A stretch of 64,000 bases of DNA, from positions 1-64,000 of the forward strand of contig CAWINK010000001.1 in the NCBI GenBank assembly GCA_963837445.1, in the 5' to 3' direction. A program made the position numbers and the translations under genes. Under the pieces are notes generated by a model. The model did not search any database. It was not told where the DNA came from and saw only the letters and a program-made list of their open reading frames with translations. Below are positions 35,510 through 43,436 of this stretch, piece after piece; the stretch's first letter is position 1; each line of letters begins with the position of its first letter. Source of the DNA: JACVRW01 sp963837445 (lineage in GTDB: Bacteria; Actinomycetota; Thermoleophilia; Solirubrobacterales; Thermoleophilaceae).

Positions 35510-36240
35510 GGCGGCGTGGCCGTGCGGGTCGTGCCGTCCGCGTAGACGAGTTCGAGCCGGGGGACCCGCGTATCGAGCATCCCCATCTCCTCGGGCTGCA
35601 CCCCGTCGCCGCCCCCGAGGTCCTCCTCGTCGATCGCTACCACGAGCCTCAGCGGGCGAGCGCCGGGAGCCTCGGGCGTCCACGGCGGAGTCATGAGGAA
35701 GTTCCAGTCGCCCTCGCCCAGGGGCCGCACGGCCTCCACCTCAGCCGCCACCAGGAGCTGGTAGGTGCGCTGGTCGGCTCCGTGTGAGGAACCGTGCCAG
35801 CTCGCGCCCCGCCGCTCGATCCGCCGGTTCACGTCCTCCAGCGGCGGGCAGCCGCCGAAGCCGCCGCGGACGCCGTTCCGATGACGCTCGGCCGAGACGA
35901 TGCACACACCTCGGTCGCGCGCGAGGTACGCGACGGTCTTGTAGACGCCGTCGCCCATGGGCACCGACAGCGCCTCGCTGGCGCCTCCCGGGCCGGGGCG
36001 GAGATTCCCGATCGGCCCGCTCTCGATCCCAATCAGCTCGTCGACAACCGGGACCCCGGTGCTGAATTCGGTGAGCGCCGCGGTGGCGGCGGTGGCGGCG
36101 AGCAGGGCGCCCACCACTGCGGCGATCACGAGCGCCCGCCGTGGCGGGCGGCGACGGGAGGAGCGCCGGCGGGCCGCCCGCATCAGCTCTTCACGCAGGG
36201 CTCCGAGCGCGTCGGTCTCGATGTGCCGCGTCGTGCTCAT
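35506..36240 (-). CDS. Membrane protein, probable partner of ECF sigma factor
   Basis: The 244-residue protein has an N-terminal cytoplasmic segment (1-35, Arg-rich), one membrane segment (ALVIAAVVGALLAATAATAAL) and an extracytoplasmic part with three cysteines (CIV, GGCPP). Its ATG overlaps the stop of the ECF sigma factor gene by four bases. The position suggests an anti-sigma factor, but no zinc-binding anti-sigma motif (HxxxCxxC) is present. It could instead be a protein under the sigma factor's control. Confidence 0.65.
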   Translation of the reverse strand: MSTTRHIETDALGALREELMRAARRRSSRRRPPRRALVIAAVVGALLAATAATAALTEFSTGVPVVDELIGIESGPIGNLRPGPGGASEALSVPMGDGVYKTVAYLARDRGVCIVSAERHRNGVRGGFGGCPPLEDVNRRIERRGASWHGSSHGADQRTYQLLVAAEVEAVRPLGEGDWNFLMTPPWTPEAPGARPLRLVVAIDEEDLGGGDGVQPEEMGMLDTRVPRLELVYADGTTRTATPP

Positions 36241-36797
36241 CGTTCCTCCCTTCCGAGGCGTGCCAGCTTCGCCAAGCCTCGGCTCACGCGCTGGCGCACC
36301 GCCTCGGGGCTCGTGCCGGCCGCGGCGGCGATCTCGTCGTAGTCACGTTCGTGGATCACCCGCGCCACCACCGCCTCGCGTTCGGCGGGTGGAAGCGCCG
36401 CGGTTCCATTCGTGTAGAGGGCGGGCTCGGCGTCCAGCAGCTCCTCCACCCGCTCGAGCGCCTCGTCGGAGTAGGTGAGGCGCGCCATGCCGAGCTTCCG
36501 GCGGGCACGCGTCTCCGTGGCGGCACGGCGGCGGCTATGGGCCAGCTTGTTGCGGGCTATCCCGATCAACCAGGCGCGAGCGGGCGCCTCACCGGGGCGG
36601 TAGCGCCGGCTGGCAACGAGCGCAGCTGCGAAGACCTCCGCGGTGAGGTCGAGCGCCTCGTCGGTGCGCAGGCGCTCGTGCCGGACGAAACCAAGCACCG
36701 CTCGCACGTGACGCTCGTAGAACTCGCCGAACGCCTCCGGGTGCTGCGCCGAGAGCGCAAGCAGCTCGTCATCCGGCAGTTGCGCGAAATCCGCCAC
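36237..36797 (-). CDS. ECF-type RNA polymerase sigma factor
   Basis: The 186-residue protein has sigma-70 region 2 (FGEFYERHVRAVLGFVRHERLRTDEALDLTAEVFAAAL...PGEAPARAWLIGIARNKLAHSRRR). Region 4 follows (PPAEREAVVARVIHERDYDEIAAAAGTSPEAVRQRVSRGLAKL). GTG at 36797 is the start. The spacer between regions is about 40 residues. It is 24 bases from the end of the M28 peptidase gene upstream and coupled to the membrane protein gene downstream. Confidence 0.92.
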   Translation of the reverse strand: MADFAQLPDDELLALSAQHPEAFGEFYERHVRAVLGFVRHERLRTDEALDLTAEVFAAALVASRRYRPGEAPARAWLIGIARNKLAHSRRRAATETRARRKLGMARLTYSDEALERVEELLDAEPALYTNGTAALPPAEREAVVARVIHERDYDEIAAAAGTSPEAVRQRVSRGLAKLARLGREER

Positions 36798-36821
36798 TAC
36801 CTCCTACCTTCCACCGGCCGC

Positions 36822-38102
36822 CTATTTGTGACGTGCGGACAGACGGCTCAGCGCCTCCGCCGCCGCCCGCGCCATCCGCAGCAGCACCGGGCGGTTCACG
36901 TGGTCCGCGGTGTCGCATGCCAGGTGGTAGCACGCATCGCGCGGGCGCCCGCCGGGGCCGCGCTCGTTCGCGCCCGTGTAGAGGCCGTTCACCGGCACGC
37001 CGGCCTCTTCGAACGGGGCGTGGTCGGATGATCCGCCCGCCGCCACGTTCCCGAGCGGCCGCCCGGCAGCTCGCCGCAGCACCCGCACGAGCTCGTCGTC
37101 CCCGTCCGCGTACAGCTCCGGGACGGCGTTCGGCGATCCGACCATGTCGAGGTTGATGTAGGCGCTGATCCGCCGGCGCTCGGCGCGGTCGAGCGAGCGG
37201 ACGTAATGGCGCGATCCCAGCAGGCCGAGCTCCTCCGCGCCCCAGAACGCCAGCCGCACGCGCGCGCCGGGCGGGTCGGTGCCGATCGCCTCGGCTGCTT
37301 CGATCAGCGCCGCGGCTCCGCTGCCGTTGTCGTTGATGCCGGGCCCGCCCCTCACCGAGTCGAGGTGGCCGCCCGCCATCACCACCCGCTCTCCATCTCC
37401 GCCGGGCGTCTCGGCGATCACGTTGTGGGTCACCCGGCGTCCCGACGCGGCCTCCACGTCCACGCGCACCGTGGCGCCATCGCGCGCGCGTTCGTCCGCC
37501 ACCAGCACGACCGGGATGCGGATACCGGGCGCGGCGAGCGTCCCGCTCGGCACCCCGCGCCGCGTGGGCGAGTCGTCGATCACCACGAGTGCGCTCGCCC
37601 CGGCCCTCTGGGCGGTGAGCGCCTTCTCGCGGAAGAAGCACACGCCCCGGCTCACGAGCGGCACATCGCCGGCGCCGAGGCCCGCGTACTCCTCGGCCTC
37701 GCAGCCCAGGGCGAGCCGTCGCAGCCGTCCCTGCGCGCGGCCGGCGCCTGAGTAGCTCAGCACCTGAAATTCGCGTGCCTCCCGGAGCTTCCGGGCGCCG
37801 ATGCTGATCGCGGCGCGCCTGAGCCCGAAGTACGGGAAGCGGACGGGCACAAGCCGCACCCGCCAGCGGGCCTCGCGCAGCCGCTGGGCCACATAGTCCA
37901 CGGATGCGCGGTCGCCGGGCGTGCCCGCCGCGCGCGTGCCGCCGCTCCGGTCGGCTATCTCCTGGAGCGCGCTGAGGTGCTCGTCGAGCTCGGCTTCGGT
38001 GATCGCCCGCGGCGGGGGCGGCCCGGGCGTCTGCTCGCTCTCCCCGCCAGAGTCGCAACCCGCGAGCAGAGCCACGACCACGAGCAGGGGCAGCAGGCGC
38101 AC
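36822..38102 (-). CDS. M28-family metallopeptidase lipoprotein with PA domain
   Basis: The 426-residue protein begins with a short lipoprotein signal (LLVVVALLAGC). A PA-like insert around residues 130-220 (VPLVSRGVCFFREKALTAQRAGASALVVIDD) is followed by the zinc aminopeptidase domain: AGGHLDSV, GPGINDNGSGAAAL, AEELGLLGS, NLDMVGSPN and SSDHAPFEEAGVP. These supply the His, Asp, Glu and Asp/His ligands of M28. It should sit on the outer face of the membrane and trim peptides or N-termini. The GTG start is nine bases after the ClpP gene ends. Confidence 0.92.
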   Translation of the reverse strand: MRLLPLLVVVALLAGCDSGGESEQTPGPPPPRAITEAELDEHLSALQEIADRSGGTRAAGTPGDRASVDYVAQRLREARWRVRLVPVRFPYFGLRRAAISIGARKLREAREFQVLSYSGAGRAQGRLRRLALGCEAEEYAGLGAGDVPLVSRGVCFFREKALTAQRAGASALVVIDDSPTRRGVPSGTLAAPGIRIPVVLVADERARDGATVRVDVEAASGRRVTHNVIAETPGGDGERVVMAGGHLDSVRGGPGINDNGSGAAALIEAAEAIGTDPPGARVRLAFWGAEELGLLGSRHYVRSLDRAERRRISAYINLDMVGSPNAVPELYADGDDELVRVLRRAAGRPLGNVAAGGSSDHAPFEEAGVPVNGLYTGANERGPGGRPRDACYHLACDTADHVNRPVLLRMARAAAEALSRLSARHK

Positions 38103-38111
38103 CCCTGTGTT

Positions 38112-38762
38112 CTACTCGCCTGCGACCGCCGCCGCGAACCCCGATGGCGGCCTGTGCAGCTCGCTCACGCTCACGATCCGGTCCACGAGCCCGTATTCCA
38201 CCGCCTCCTCGGCGCCGAAGAAACGGTCGCGCTCCATGTCCTCGTGCACCTCCTCGGCAGTCCTGCTCGTGTGCTTCGAGTAGATCTCCTCGAGCAGCCG
38301 GCGCAGCTCGAGCACCTCGCGGGCGTGGATCTCGATGTCCGAGGACTGACCCTGGAACCCCGACGAGGGCTGGTGTATGAGGATGCGCGAGTTCGGGAGC
38401 GTGAGCCGCTTGCCCGGCGTGCCGCCGGCGAGGATCAGCGAACCGGCCGACATCGCCATCCCGTAACAGATCGTCTGCACGTCCGGTCGGATGTACTGGA
38501 TCGTGTCGTAGATCGCCAGCCCGGCGTGAAGCGACCCGCCCGGGGAGTTCACGTAGACGGACACGTCCTTGTCCGGGTCCTCGGACTCGAGATGAACGAG
38601 CTGCGCGACGACCAGATTCGCGATCTCGTCATCGATCGGACGCCCGATGAAGACGATCCGCTCGTTCAGAAGGCGCGAGTAGATGTCGAAGGAGCGCTCG
38701 CCGCGCGAGGTCTGCTCGACCACCATCGGGACCAGGGTGCTGTGGACGCGTCCGATCTCCAT
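38112..38762 (-). CDS. clpP: ATP-dependent Clp protease proteolytic subunit
   Basis: The 216-residue serine protease subunit has the catalytic triad Ser105 (GMAMSAGS), His130 (ILIHQP) and Asp179 (ERDRFF). ATG at 38762 with AGAGGAG upstream is chosen; the frame continues upstream without a good start. It partners with ClpX/ClpC, not encoded here. The lone clpP without clpX next to it suggests an additional copy. Its 5' leader carries a CGCCCGC...GCGGGCG stem-loop at 38781-38797. Confidence 0.93.
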   Translation of the reverse strand: MEIGRVHSTLVPMVVEQTSRGERSFDIYSRLLNERIVFIGRPIDDEIANLVVAQLVHLESEDPDKDVSVYVNSPGGSLHAGLAIYDTIQYIRPDVQTICYGMAMSAGSLILAGGTPGKRLTLPNSRILIHQPSSGFQGQSSDIEIHAREVLELRRLLEEIYSKHTSRTAEEVHEDMERDRFFGAEEAVEYGLVDRIVSVSELHRPPSGFAAAVAGE

Positions 38763-38806
38763 CTGAGTCTCCTCTCGTTCCGCCCGCCTGGCGGGCGCGC
38801 TAAGCT

Positions 38807-38847
38807 GCAACTGTCTGGTTGCACCACAATAGCAACCGTTCGGTTGC
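38807..38847. promoter_or_regulatory. Two tandem operators GCAAC-N6-GTTGC
   Basis: GCAAC-TGTCTG-GTTGC at 38807-38822 and GCAAC-CGTTCG-GTTGC at 38832-38847 share the same five-base arms and six-base spacer. Their centres are 25 bases apart. The second has longer arms (GCAACCG...CGGTTGC with TT centre). They lie between clpP and the SRPBCC/ArsR operon, 45 bases before the clpP start and 17 before the SRPBCC start. They are most simply the binding sites of the ArsR-type protein encoded at 39229. Confidence 0.65.
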
Positions 38848-38863
38848 ACATACGGAGGCGTTC

Positions 38864-39229
38864 ATGGATCACACAATTGAGCGGGAGCTGACGGTGCCGG
38901 AGGAGGCCGAGGAGGTCTGGCGCTCGCTTGCCGAGCCCGAGTGGCTCGGTGACGACGCGACGATCGAGCTTCGCGAAGCCGGCGACGTGCGAGTGGGCGA
39001 GCGCGATGGCTTCGTCGAGGAGGCGGATGCCCCGCGGCGGCTCGTGTTCTGGTGGAGCGCGCCCGGCGAGGAGGCCACTCGCGTGGAGATCGACCTCGAT
39101 GAGCTCGACGACGGCACGCGCGTCCGCGTGACGGAGTCGCGGCCACTCGCGATCCTGGACGGGCGCGACCTCGCCGTGGAGCTGGGCGGCGGCACGGGCC
39201 CGGTTGCGCTGGCGGGCGCGCTCGGCTGA
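38864..39229 (+). CDS. SRPBCC (AHSA1-like) domain protein
   Basis: The 121-residue protein starts MDHTIERELTVPEEAEEVWRSL, the typical first strand and helix of activator-of-Hsp90-like SRPBCC proteins. The VRVTESRPL strand follows. It is shorter than usual (about 140-160) and lacks the long C-terminal helix. ATG 38864 has GGAGG six bases upstream. It overlaps the ArsR gene by one base (TGATG). SRPBCC-ArsR pairs are common and the regulator normally controls both genes. Confidence 0.82.
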   Translation: MDHTIERELTVPEEAEEVWRSLAEPEWLGDDATIELREAGDVRVGERDGFVEEADAPRRLVFWWSAPGEEATRVEIDLDELDDGTRVRVTESRPLAILDGRDLAVELGGGTGPVALAGALG

Positions 39230-39561
39230 TGCCGGACCCCGCCGACGCGGTCTTCGCGGCGCTCTCGGATGGCACCCGACGCAGCCTCTACTCGCTGCTT
39301 GGCGAGCGCGGCGAGGCCACGGCCACCGACCTCGCGCGCGAGCTCCCGGTGACCCGCCAGGCGGTGCAGAAGCACCTCGGCACGCTGGCGGGCGCGGGAC
39401 TCGTGGCCACGCGCAGGTCCGGCCGCGAGGTGCTCTACCGCCCCACCCCGGCGCCGATGTCGGAGGCGCTCGAGTGGATGGCTGAGGTGGGTGCGCAGTG
39501 GGACGACCGGCTGGCGGCACTCGACCGTCAACTCGCCCGCGGACGTACCGTGCCCACATGA
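39229..39561 (+). CDS. ArsR-family transcriptional regulator
   Basis: The 110-residue winged helix contains DAVFAALSDGTRRSLYSLLGE, then the recognition helix in ATDLARELPVTRQAVQKHLGTLAGAGLV and the wing RRSGREVLYR. No metal-binding cysteines are seen, so it belongs to the non-metal group often paired with SRPBCC proteins. It is coupled by one-base overlap with the upstream gene and by ATGA with the downstream exporter. Likely operator sites are the twin GCAAC-N6-GTTGC dyads upstream. Confidence 0.9.
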   Translation: MPDPADAVFAALSDGTRRSLYSLLGERGEATATDLARELPVTRQAVQKHLGTLAGAGLVATRRSGREVLYRPTPAPMSEALEWMAEVGAQWDDRLAALDRQLARGRTVPT

Positions 39562-40190
39562 CATCGCTTGCCGTCGGATTCGGACTTGGGTTCTTCGTGG
39601 GCGCGCAGCCGGGTCCGGTCTCGCTCCTCTGCATTCGCAGCGTGCTGCGCGGAGCGCTGGCGAGCGGCATCGCGATCGGGGCCGGCGCGGCGCTGATCGA
39701 CCTGCTCTACGCCGGACTTGGCCTCGCGGGCGCGGCAAGCCTGCTCGAGGCCGGCGCCCTCCACACGGCCTTCGGGCTCCTCGGCGCGCTCGTGCTCGCC
39801 GTGATCGGAGTGCGCACGCTGTGGAGCGCGTTCAGAGTGCGCCTCGGAGGCGAGTCCGAGGAGGAGGTGGCATCGCCGCGACGCGCCTTCGCGACGGCGG
39901 TGGCCGCCACAGCTTCGAACCCGCTCACGATCGCCACCTGGGCCGCGATCTTCACCGCTGCCTCCGCCGCCGCGGTGGGTGACGCCGCCAGTTCCGCAGG
40001 CGGCGCCGCGCTGATGCTGAGCGGGGTGGCGCTCGGCACGCTCACCGCGTTCACGACGCTGTCAGTGCTGGTCGCGCTGGTCCGGGAGCGCTTCGGCCCG
40101 CGCCTGCTCACGACCGTCGACGTCGTGGCCGGCTGCGGGCTGCTCGGCTTCGCCGGCGTGCTCGGCTGGCGCGCGGTCCACGAGTCCTAG
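39558..40190 (+). CDS. LysE-family amino-acid/small-molecule exporter
   Basis: The 210-residue protein has six predicted membrane segments and the family N-terminus FGLGFFVGAQPGPVSLLCIRSVLRGA. ATASNPLTIATWAAIF follows. It exports an amino acid or related molecule. Its ATG overlaps the ArsR stop, making it the third gene of an operon controlled by that regulator. The stop overlaps the TerC gene stop as CTAG. Confidence 0.9.
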   Translation: MTSLAVGFGLGFFVGAQPGPVSLLCIRSVLRGALASGIAIGAGAALIDLLYAGLGLAGAASLLEAGALHTAFGLLGALVLAVIGVRTLWSAFRVRLGGESEEEVASPRRAFATAVAATASNPLTIATWAAIFTAASAAAVGDAASSAGGAALMLSGVALGTLTAFTTLSVLVALVRERFGPRLLTTVDVVAGCGLLGFAGVLGWRAVHES

Positions 40191-41158
40191 CCGCCGCCGC
40201 GCTGCATCGCCGCGACGCGCTCCTCCCGGTGCTCCTCCGCCTGCGGATCGCGCCGGTCGGCCCGCACCGAGAGGACGATCCCGATCGCGAAGGCCACCGC
40301 GATCCCGGCGAGGCTCGCCACGGGGCCGATCTTCACGAAGTCCTCGATCAGCAGCTTCACGCCCACGAGCCCCAGCACCACGGCGATCGTCTCGTCGAGA
40401 TAGCGGAAGCGGGCGATCAGGCTCTCCACCAGCACGAACAGCGCCCTCAGGCCGAGCAGCGCGAAGACGTTCCCCATCCAGATCAGCAGGGGATCGCGCG
40501 TGATCGCGAACGCGGCTGGGATCGAGTCAATCGCGAATGCGATGTCCGCGAACACGATCGCGGCGAGGCACAGGAAGATCGGTGTGGCCCAGCGCCGGCC
40601 GTCCCGCTTCACGAACCAGTGGCCACCGTGAAACTCGCTCGTCACGGGGTAGACCTTCCGCACCAGCCGCACCATCAGGTTCTTGTCGGGATCGACGTTC
40701 TCGGCGACCCCGCGCCAGATCCGGTAGGCGAGCACGATCAACAGAGCCCCGAGCACGTAGATCAGGACGTGCACACGCTCCAGCAGCTCCGTGCCGGCCA
40801 GGATGAAGATGCCTCGCAGCACGAGCGCCGCGACGATCCCGAAGAAGAGCAGGCGCGGGCGGTGCTCGTACGGCACGCCGAAGTAGGCGAACAGCAGCAG
40901 GAAGACGAACAGGTTGTCGAGCGAGAGCGATCGCTCGATCAGGTAGACCGTGGTGTAGGTGACGGCGTCCTCGCCGCCCTCGAGCAACAGCACCGGGATG
41001 GCCGCGAACAGGCTGAGGGCGAGCCAGCCGACCGACCACCAGGCCGCCTCCTTGAAGCTCGGCTCGCGCCCGCGCGCGAAGAAGTGCAGGTCGAGCCACA
41101 GGAAGAAGACCAGGGCAGCGATCAGCGCCGCCCACGGAGCTAGGGACCCGACATCCAC
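40187..41158 (-). CDS. TerC/Alx-family membrane protein
   Basis: The 323-residue integral membrane protein has eight to nine segments. The TerC hallmarks are ERSLSLDNLFVFLLLFAYFGVP near residue 75 and VFADIAFAIDSIPAAFAITRDP near residue 205. The conserved Asp residues in both probably handle a metal cation; family members export Mn2+ or contribute to tellurite resistance. It is monocistronic, 23 bases from the divergent aldo/keto reductase gene. Confidence 0.92.
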   Translation of the reverse strand: MDVGSLAPWAALIAALVFFLWLDLHFFARGREPSFKEAAWWSVGWLALSLFAAIPVLLLEGGEDAVTYTTVYLIERSLSLDNLFVFLLLFAYFGVPYEHRPRLLFFGIVAALVLRGIFILAGTELLERVHVLIYVLGALLIVLAYRIWRGVAENVDPDKNLMVRLVRKVYPVTSEFHGGHWFVKRDGRRWATPIFLCLAAIVFADIAFAIDSIPAAFAITRDPLLIWMGNVFALLGLRALFVLVESLIARFRYLDETIAVVLGLVGVKLLIEDFVKIGPVASLAGIAVAFAIGIVLSVRADRRDPQAEEHREERVAAMQRGGG

Positions 41159-41181
41159 GACCGGGACCTTAGAGTGAGGGC

Positions 41182-42510
41182 ATGCTTGGCCATGTTGCAG
41201 TCGGCACCTGGAGCGGGGGGCGCTTCATGCGCTTCGGCGAGCCGATCTCCGACGAACGGCTCGAGGCGCTCCTGCGCCCCGGAGGCGGGATCAACACGCT
41301 CATCACGGCCGACGCCTACGGCGCAGGTGAGGCGGACACGCTGCTCGGCCGCGCTCTCGCCGGCGTGCCGCGGCAGGACTACGCGCTGGTCGGCGCGGTC
41401 GGCCACGACTTCTACGAGGGTGAGCGCGACGGCGCCAAGGGCTTCCCGCGCTTCACCGATCCGGGTCTGCGCGGCCCGGACGGTTACGGCGATTACCTGC
41501 GCATGGCGGTCGAGCGCAGCCTCGAGCGCTGCGGGGTGGACTCGTTCGACCTGCTGCTGCTCCACAACCCGGACCGCCGCGGCTTCGAGTCCCCGGAGGT
41601 CTGGGAGGCCCTGCGCGAGCTGCGCGACGAGGGCCTGACGCGCGAGCTCGGCCTCGCGCCCGGCCCGGCGAATGGCTTCACGCTCGACGTGATCGGCTGC
41701 TTCGAGCGCTACGGCGAGCTGATCGACTGGGCGATGCTGATCCTGAACCCATTCGAGCCGTGGCCCGGCGAGCTGGCGCTCGACGCCGCCGCGCGGCACC
41801 ACGTGAAGGTCCTCACGCGCGTGGTCGACTACGGCGGGCTCTTCCACGACGACGTGCTCCCGGGCCACAGCTTCGAGGGGCACGACCACCGCGGATTCCG
41901 GCCCGAGGGCTGGATCGAGGCCGGGCGCGACCGACTGGAGCGGATCCGCCCGATCGCGGAGCACCACGGGCTCACGCCGCTACAGCTCGCGTGCCTGTGG
42001 AACCTCGCCCACGCCGCCGTCGCATGCGTGGCGCCCACGCTGATCCAGGAGCCGGGCGCGGATGCCAAGCCGATCGAGCGCAAGCGCGAGGAGCTCGCAG
42101 CGGTGCCGGCCGAGCCGGTGCTCAGCGACGAAGAGCTGGCCGAGATCCGCGCGGTGGGCGACAACCGCGGCTCCATGCTGCTGAAGGGCGCCACGCCCGA
42201 TCACGAGGGCGAGGAGCGCCCGGACCGCTGGGAGCTGAGCCGAGAGCACGCCGAGCTGGCGGCCCGCTGGGGCATCGACCCCGACCGGGATCTCAGGAAG
42301 AGCCCAGCGCACGGTCTAGGGGCGCTGCAGCAACTCGGCGCAGCGCTGGAGGGCCTCGGTGTCCTCCGGGCGCGCCTTGTCGAGGCAGTCCGCGTACTCC
42401 TGGAAGTCCTGGGCCTCTGGGCTCGTGCCGTCGTCGTCCGTGGGCGGTGTGGGCGTCGTCTCCTCCGGGCCGCCCCCGAGGCCGGGCAGGGTCCCGCCTC
42501 CTCCAAGTGA
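41182..42510 (+). CDS. Aldo/keto reductase-like protein with doubtful C-terminal tail
   Basis: The frame is 442 codons. Residues 1 to about 330 are an aldo/keto reductase barrel: INTLITADAYGAGEADTLLGRAL (Asp, Tyr), RSLERCGVDSFDLLLLHNPD (His), and HGLTPLQLACLWNL. The strand that normally carries the catalytic Lys reads YALVGAVGHDF, with no Lys, so oxidoreductase activity is uncertain. From residue 379 on, the frame runs 195 bases over the end of the convergent lipoprotein gene and reads like antisense (Leu/Ala/Arg-rich). A CTAG at 42316 offers a TAG one frame over, so an indel near the 3' end is possible. Confidence 0.78.
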   Translation: MLGHVAVGTWSGGRFMRFGEPISDERLEALLRPGGGINTLITADAYGAGEADTLLGRALAGVPRQDYALVGAVGHDFYEGERDGAKGFPRFTDPGLRGPDGYGDYLRMAVERSLERCGVDSFDLLLLHNPDRRGFESPEVWEALRELRDEGLTRELGLAPGPANGFTLDVIGCFERYGELIDWAMLILNPFEPWPGELALDAAARHHVKVLTRVVDYGGLFHDDVLPGHSFEGHDHRGFRPEGWIEAGRDRLERIRPIAEHHGLTPLQLACLWNLAHAAVACVAPTLIQEPGADAKPIERKREELAAVPAEPVLSDEELAEIRAVGDNRGSMLLKGATPDHEGEERPDRWELSREHAELAARWGIDPDRDLRKSPAHGLGALQQLGAALEGLGVLRARLVEAVRVLLEVLGLWARAVVVRGRCGRRLLRAAPEAGQGPASSK

Positions 42511-43377
42511 CGTCGTGAGGTCCGATAGCGGTCGCGGATTCGCGGGCGCCTCGATCTCCTGATCGCCATTCACCTTCGAGAGCTCGATCTCGAACTCGAT
42601 CGCCCCGGACTCAATGCCGGCCAGCGATTCGCGGCTCTCCTCGGGCACCTCGAACTCGATCTTTCCCGCCACACGCCGGATGATGTCGTCGTCCTTGCCC
42701 ACGTACACGTGGAAGGTGGGATCGCGCACGACCTCGCTGACCTTGCGGATGTCGTCCTCGCTCAGCGGCTTCGGCGGCGTCTGGCCGGTGGCGCCGCCGA
42801 GCGTCGAGCCGGACTTGCGCACGAACTCGTTCAGACTGCGCATCACCGCCTCGACGTCGAGCTTCCCGGAGACGTGGCGCGTCTCCACACCTGCGATCTC
42901 CTCGTCGCCCTCGTCCTTGGCTTCGGACAGCCAGCTACGCGGGTCGAGGCCGAGCGCCCGCAGCGAGCCGCGCTTGTCCTTGTTCTCCGCGATCGCGCGG
43001 TTGGCCTTCGCGACCTGGGAGGCCGGCTGCTCGTAGTAGATGTCCTGGAACTTCACGAAGGCCCGGTCCCCGGTGGACAGGAACCCGGTCGTCACGGTCT
43101 GGCCACCGCCATCCGTGCCGATCTTCAGGTCGATGTCCACCGACGGCAGCTTGTTGTCGTTGGTCCTGAATGGGCCCGAGGCGCTGATCCGCACGGGCTT
43201 GTCGAGCCCGGGGCTACCCTTCAGCTGGATCGACGCGTCGAGCTTCAGGTCGGCGCTCTTGATCGACGAGCTGAACGCCTTGTCGAGCAGGTCCTGAACG
43301 TTCTCCTTGTCGTCTCCGCCACCGCAGGAGCCAAGCGCCAGCGTGGCGAAGAGCAGGACGAGGAGCAGGCGACGCAC
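42316..43377 (-). CDS. Lipoprotein with LolA/LprG-like region
   Basis: The protein is about 353 residues from GTG 43377; a TTG at 43410 is possible. The lipoprotein signal ends LALGSC. The mature N-terminal 230 residues alternate strands (ADLKLDASIQLKGSP, SVDIDLKIGTDGGG, AFVKFQDIYYEQ), as in lipid-binding LolA/LppX-like folds. A Gly/Pro/Thr linker follows, then a final helical EYADCLDKARPEDTEALQRCAELL with two cysteines. It is anchored outside the membrane and may carry lipid. Its 3' end is overlapped by the aldo/keto reductase frame. Confidence 0.8.
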   Translation of the reverse strand: MRRLLLVLLFATLALGSCGGGDDKENVQDLLDKAFSSSIKSADLKLDASIQLKGSPGLDKPVRISASGPFRTNDNKLPSVDIDLKIGTDGGGQTVTTGFLSTGDRAFVKFQDIYYEQPASQVAKANRAIAENKDKRGSLRALGLDPRSWLSEAKDEGDEEIAGVETRHVSGKLDVEAVMRSLNEFVRKSGSTLGGATGQTPPKPLSEDDIRKVSEVVRDPTFHVYVGKDDDIIRRVAGKIEFEVPEESRESLAGIESGAIEFEIELSKVNGDQEIEAPANPRPLSDLTTSLGGGGTLPGLGGGPEETTPTPPTDDDGTSPEAQDFQEYADCLDKARPEDTEALQRCAELLQRP

Positions 43378-43436
43378 GCGGGGCAGACTAGCTGGGCCAC
43401 CGCAACTCAATGCACTTTCGGACGTTGGACATCCAG

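Noticed and set aside
39559..40190. Horizontal transfer of the LysE/ArsR block
   Set aside because: Base composition and codon use match neighbours; only the Fic region looks atypical.
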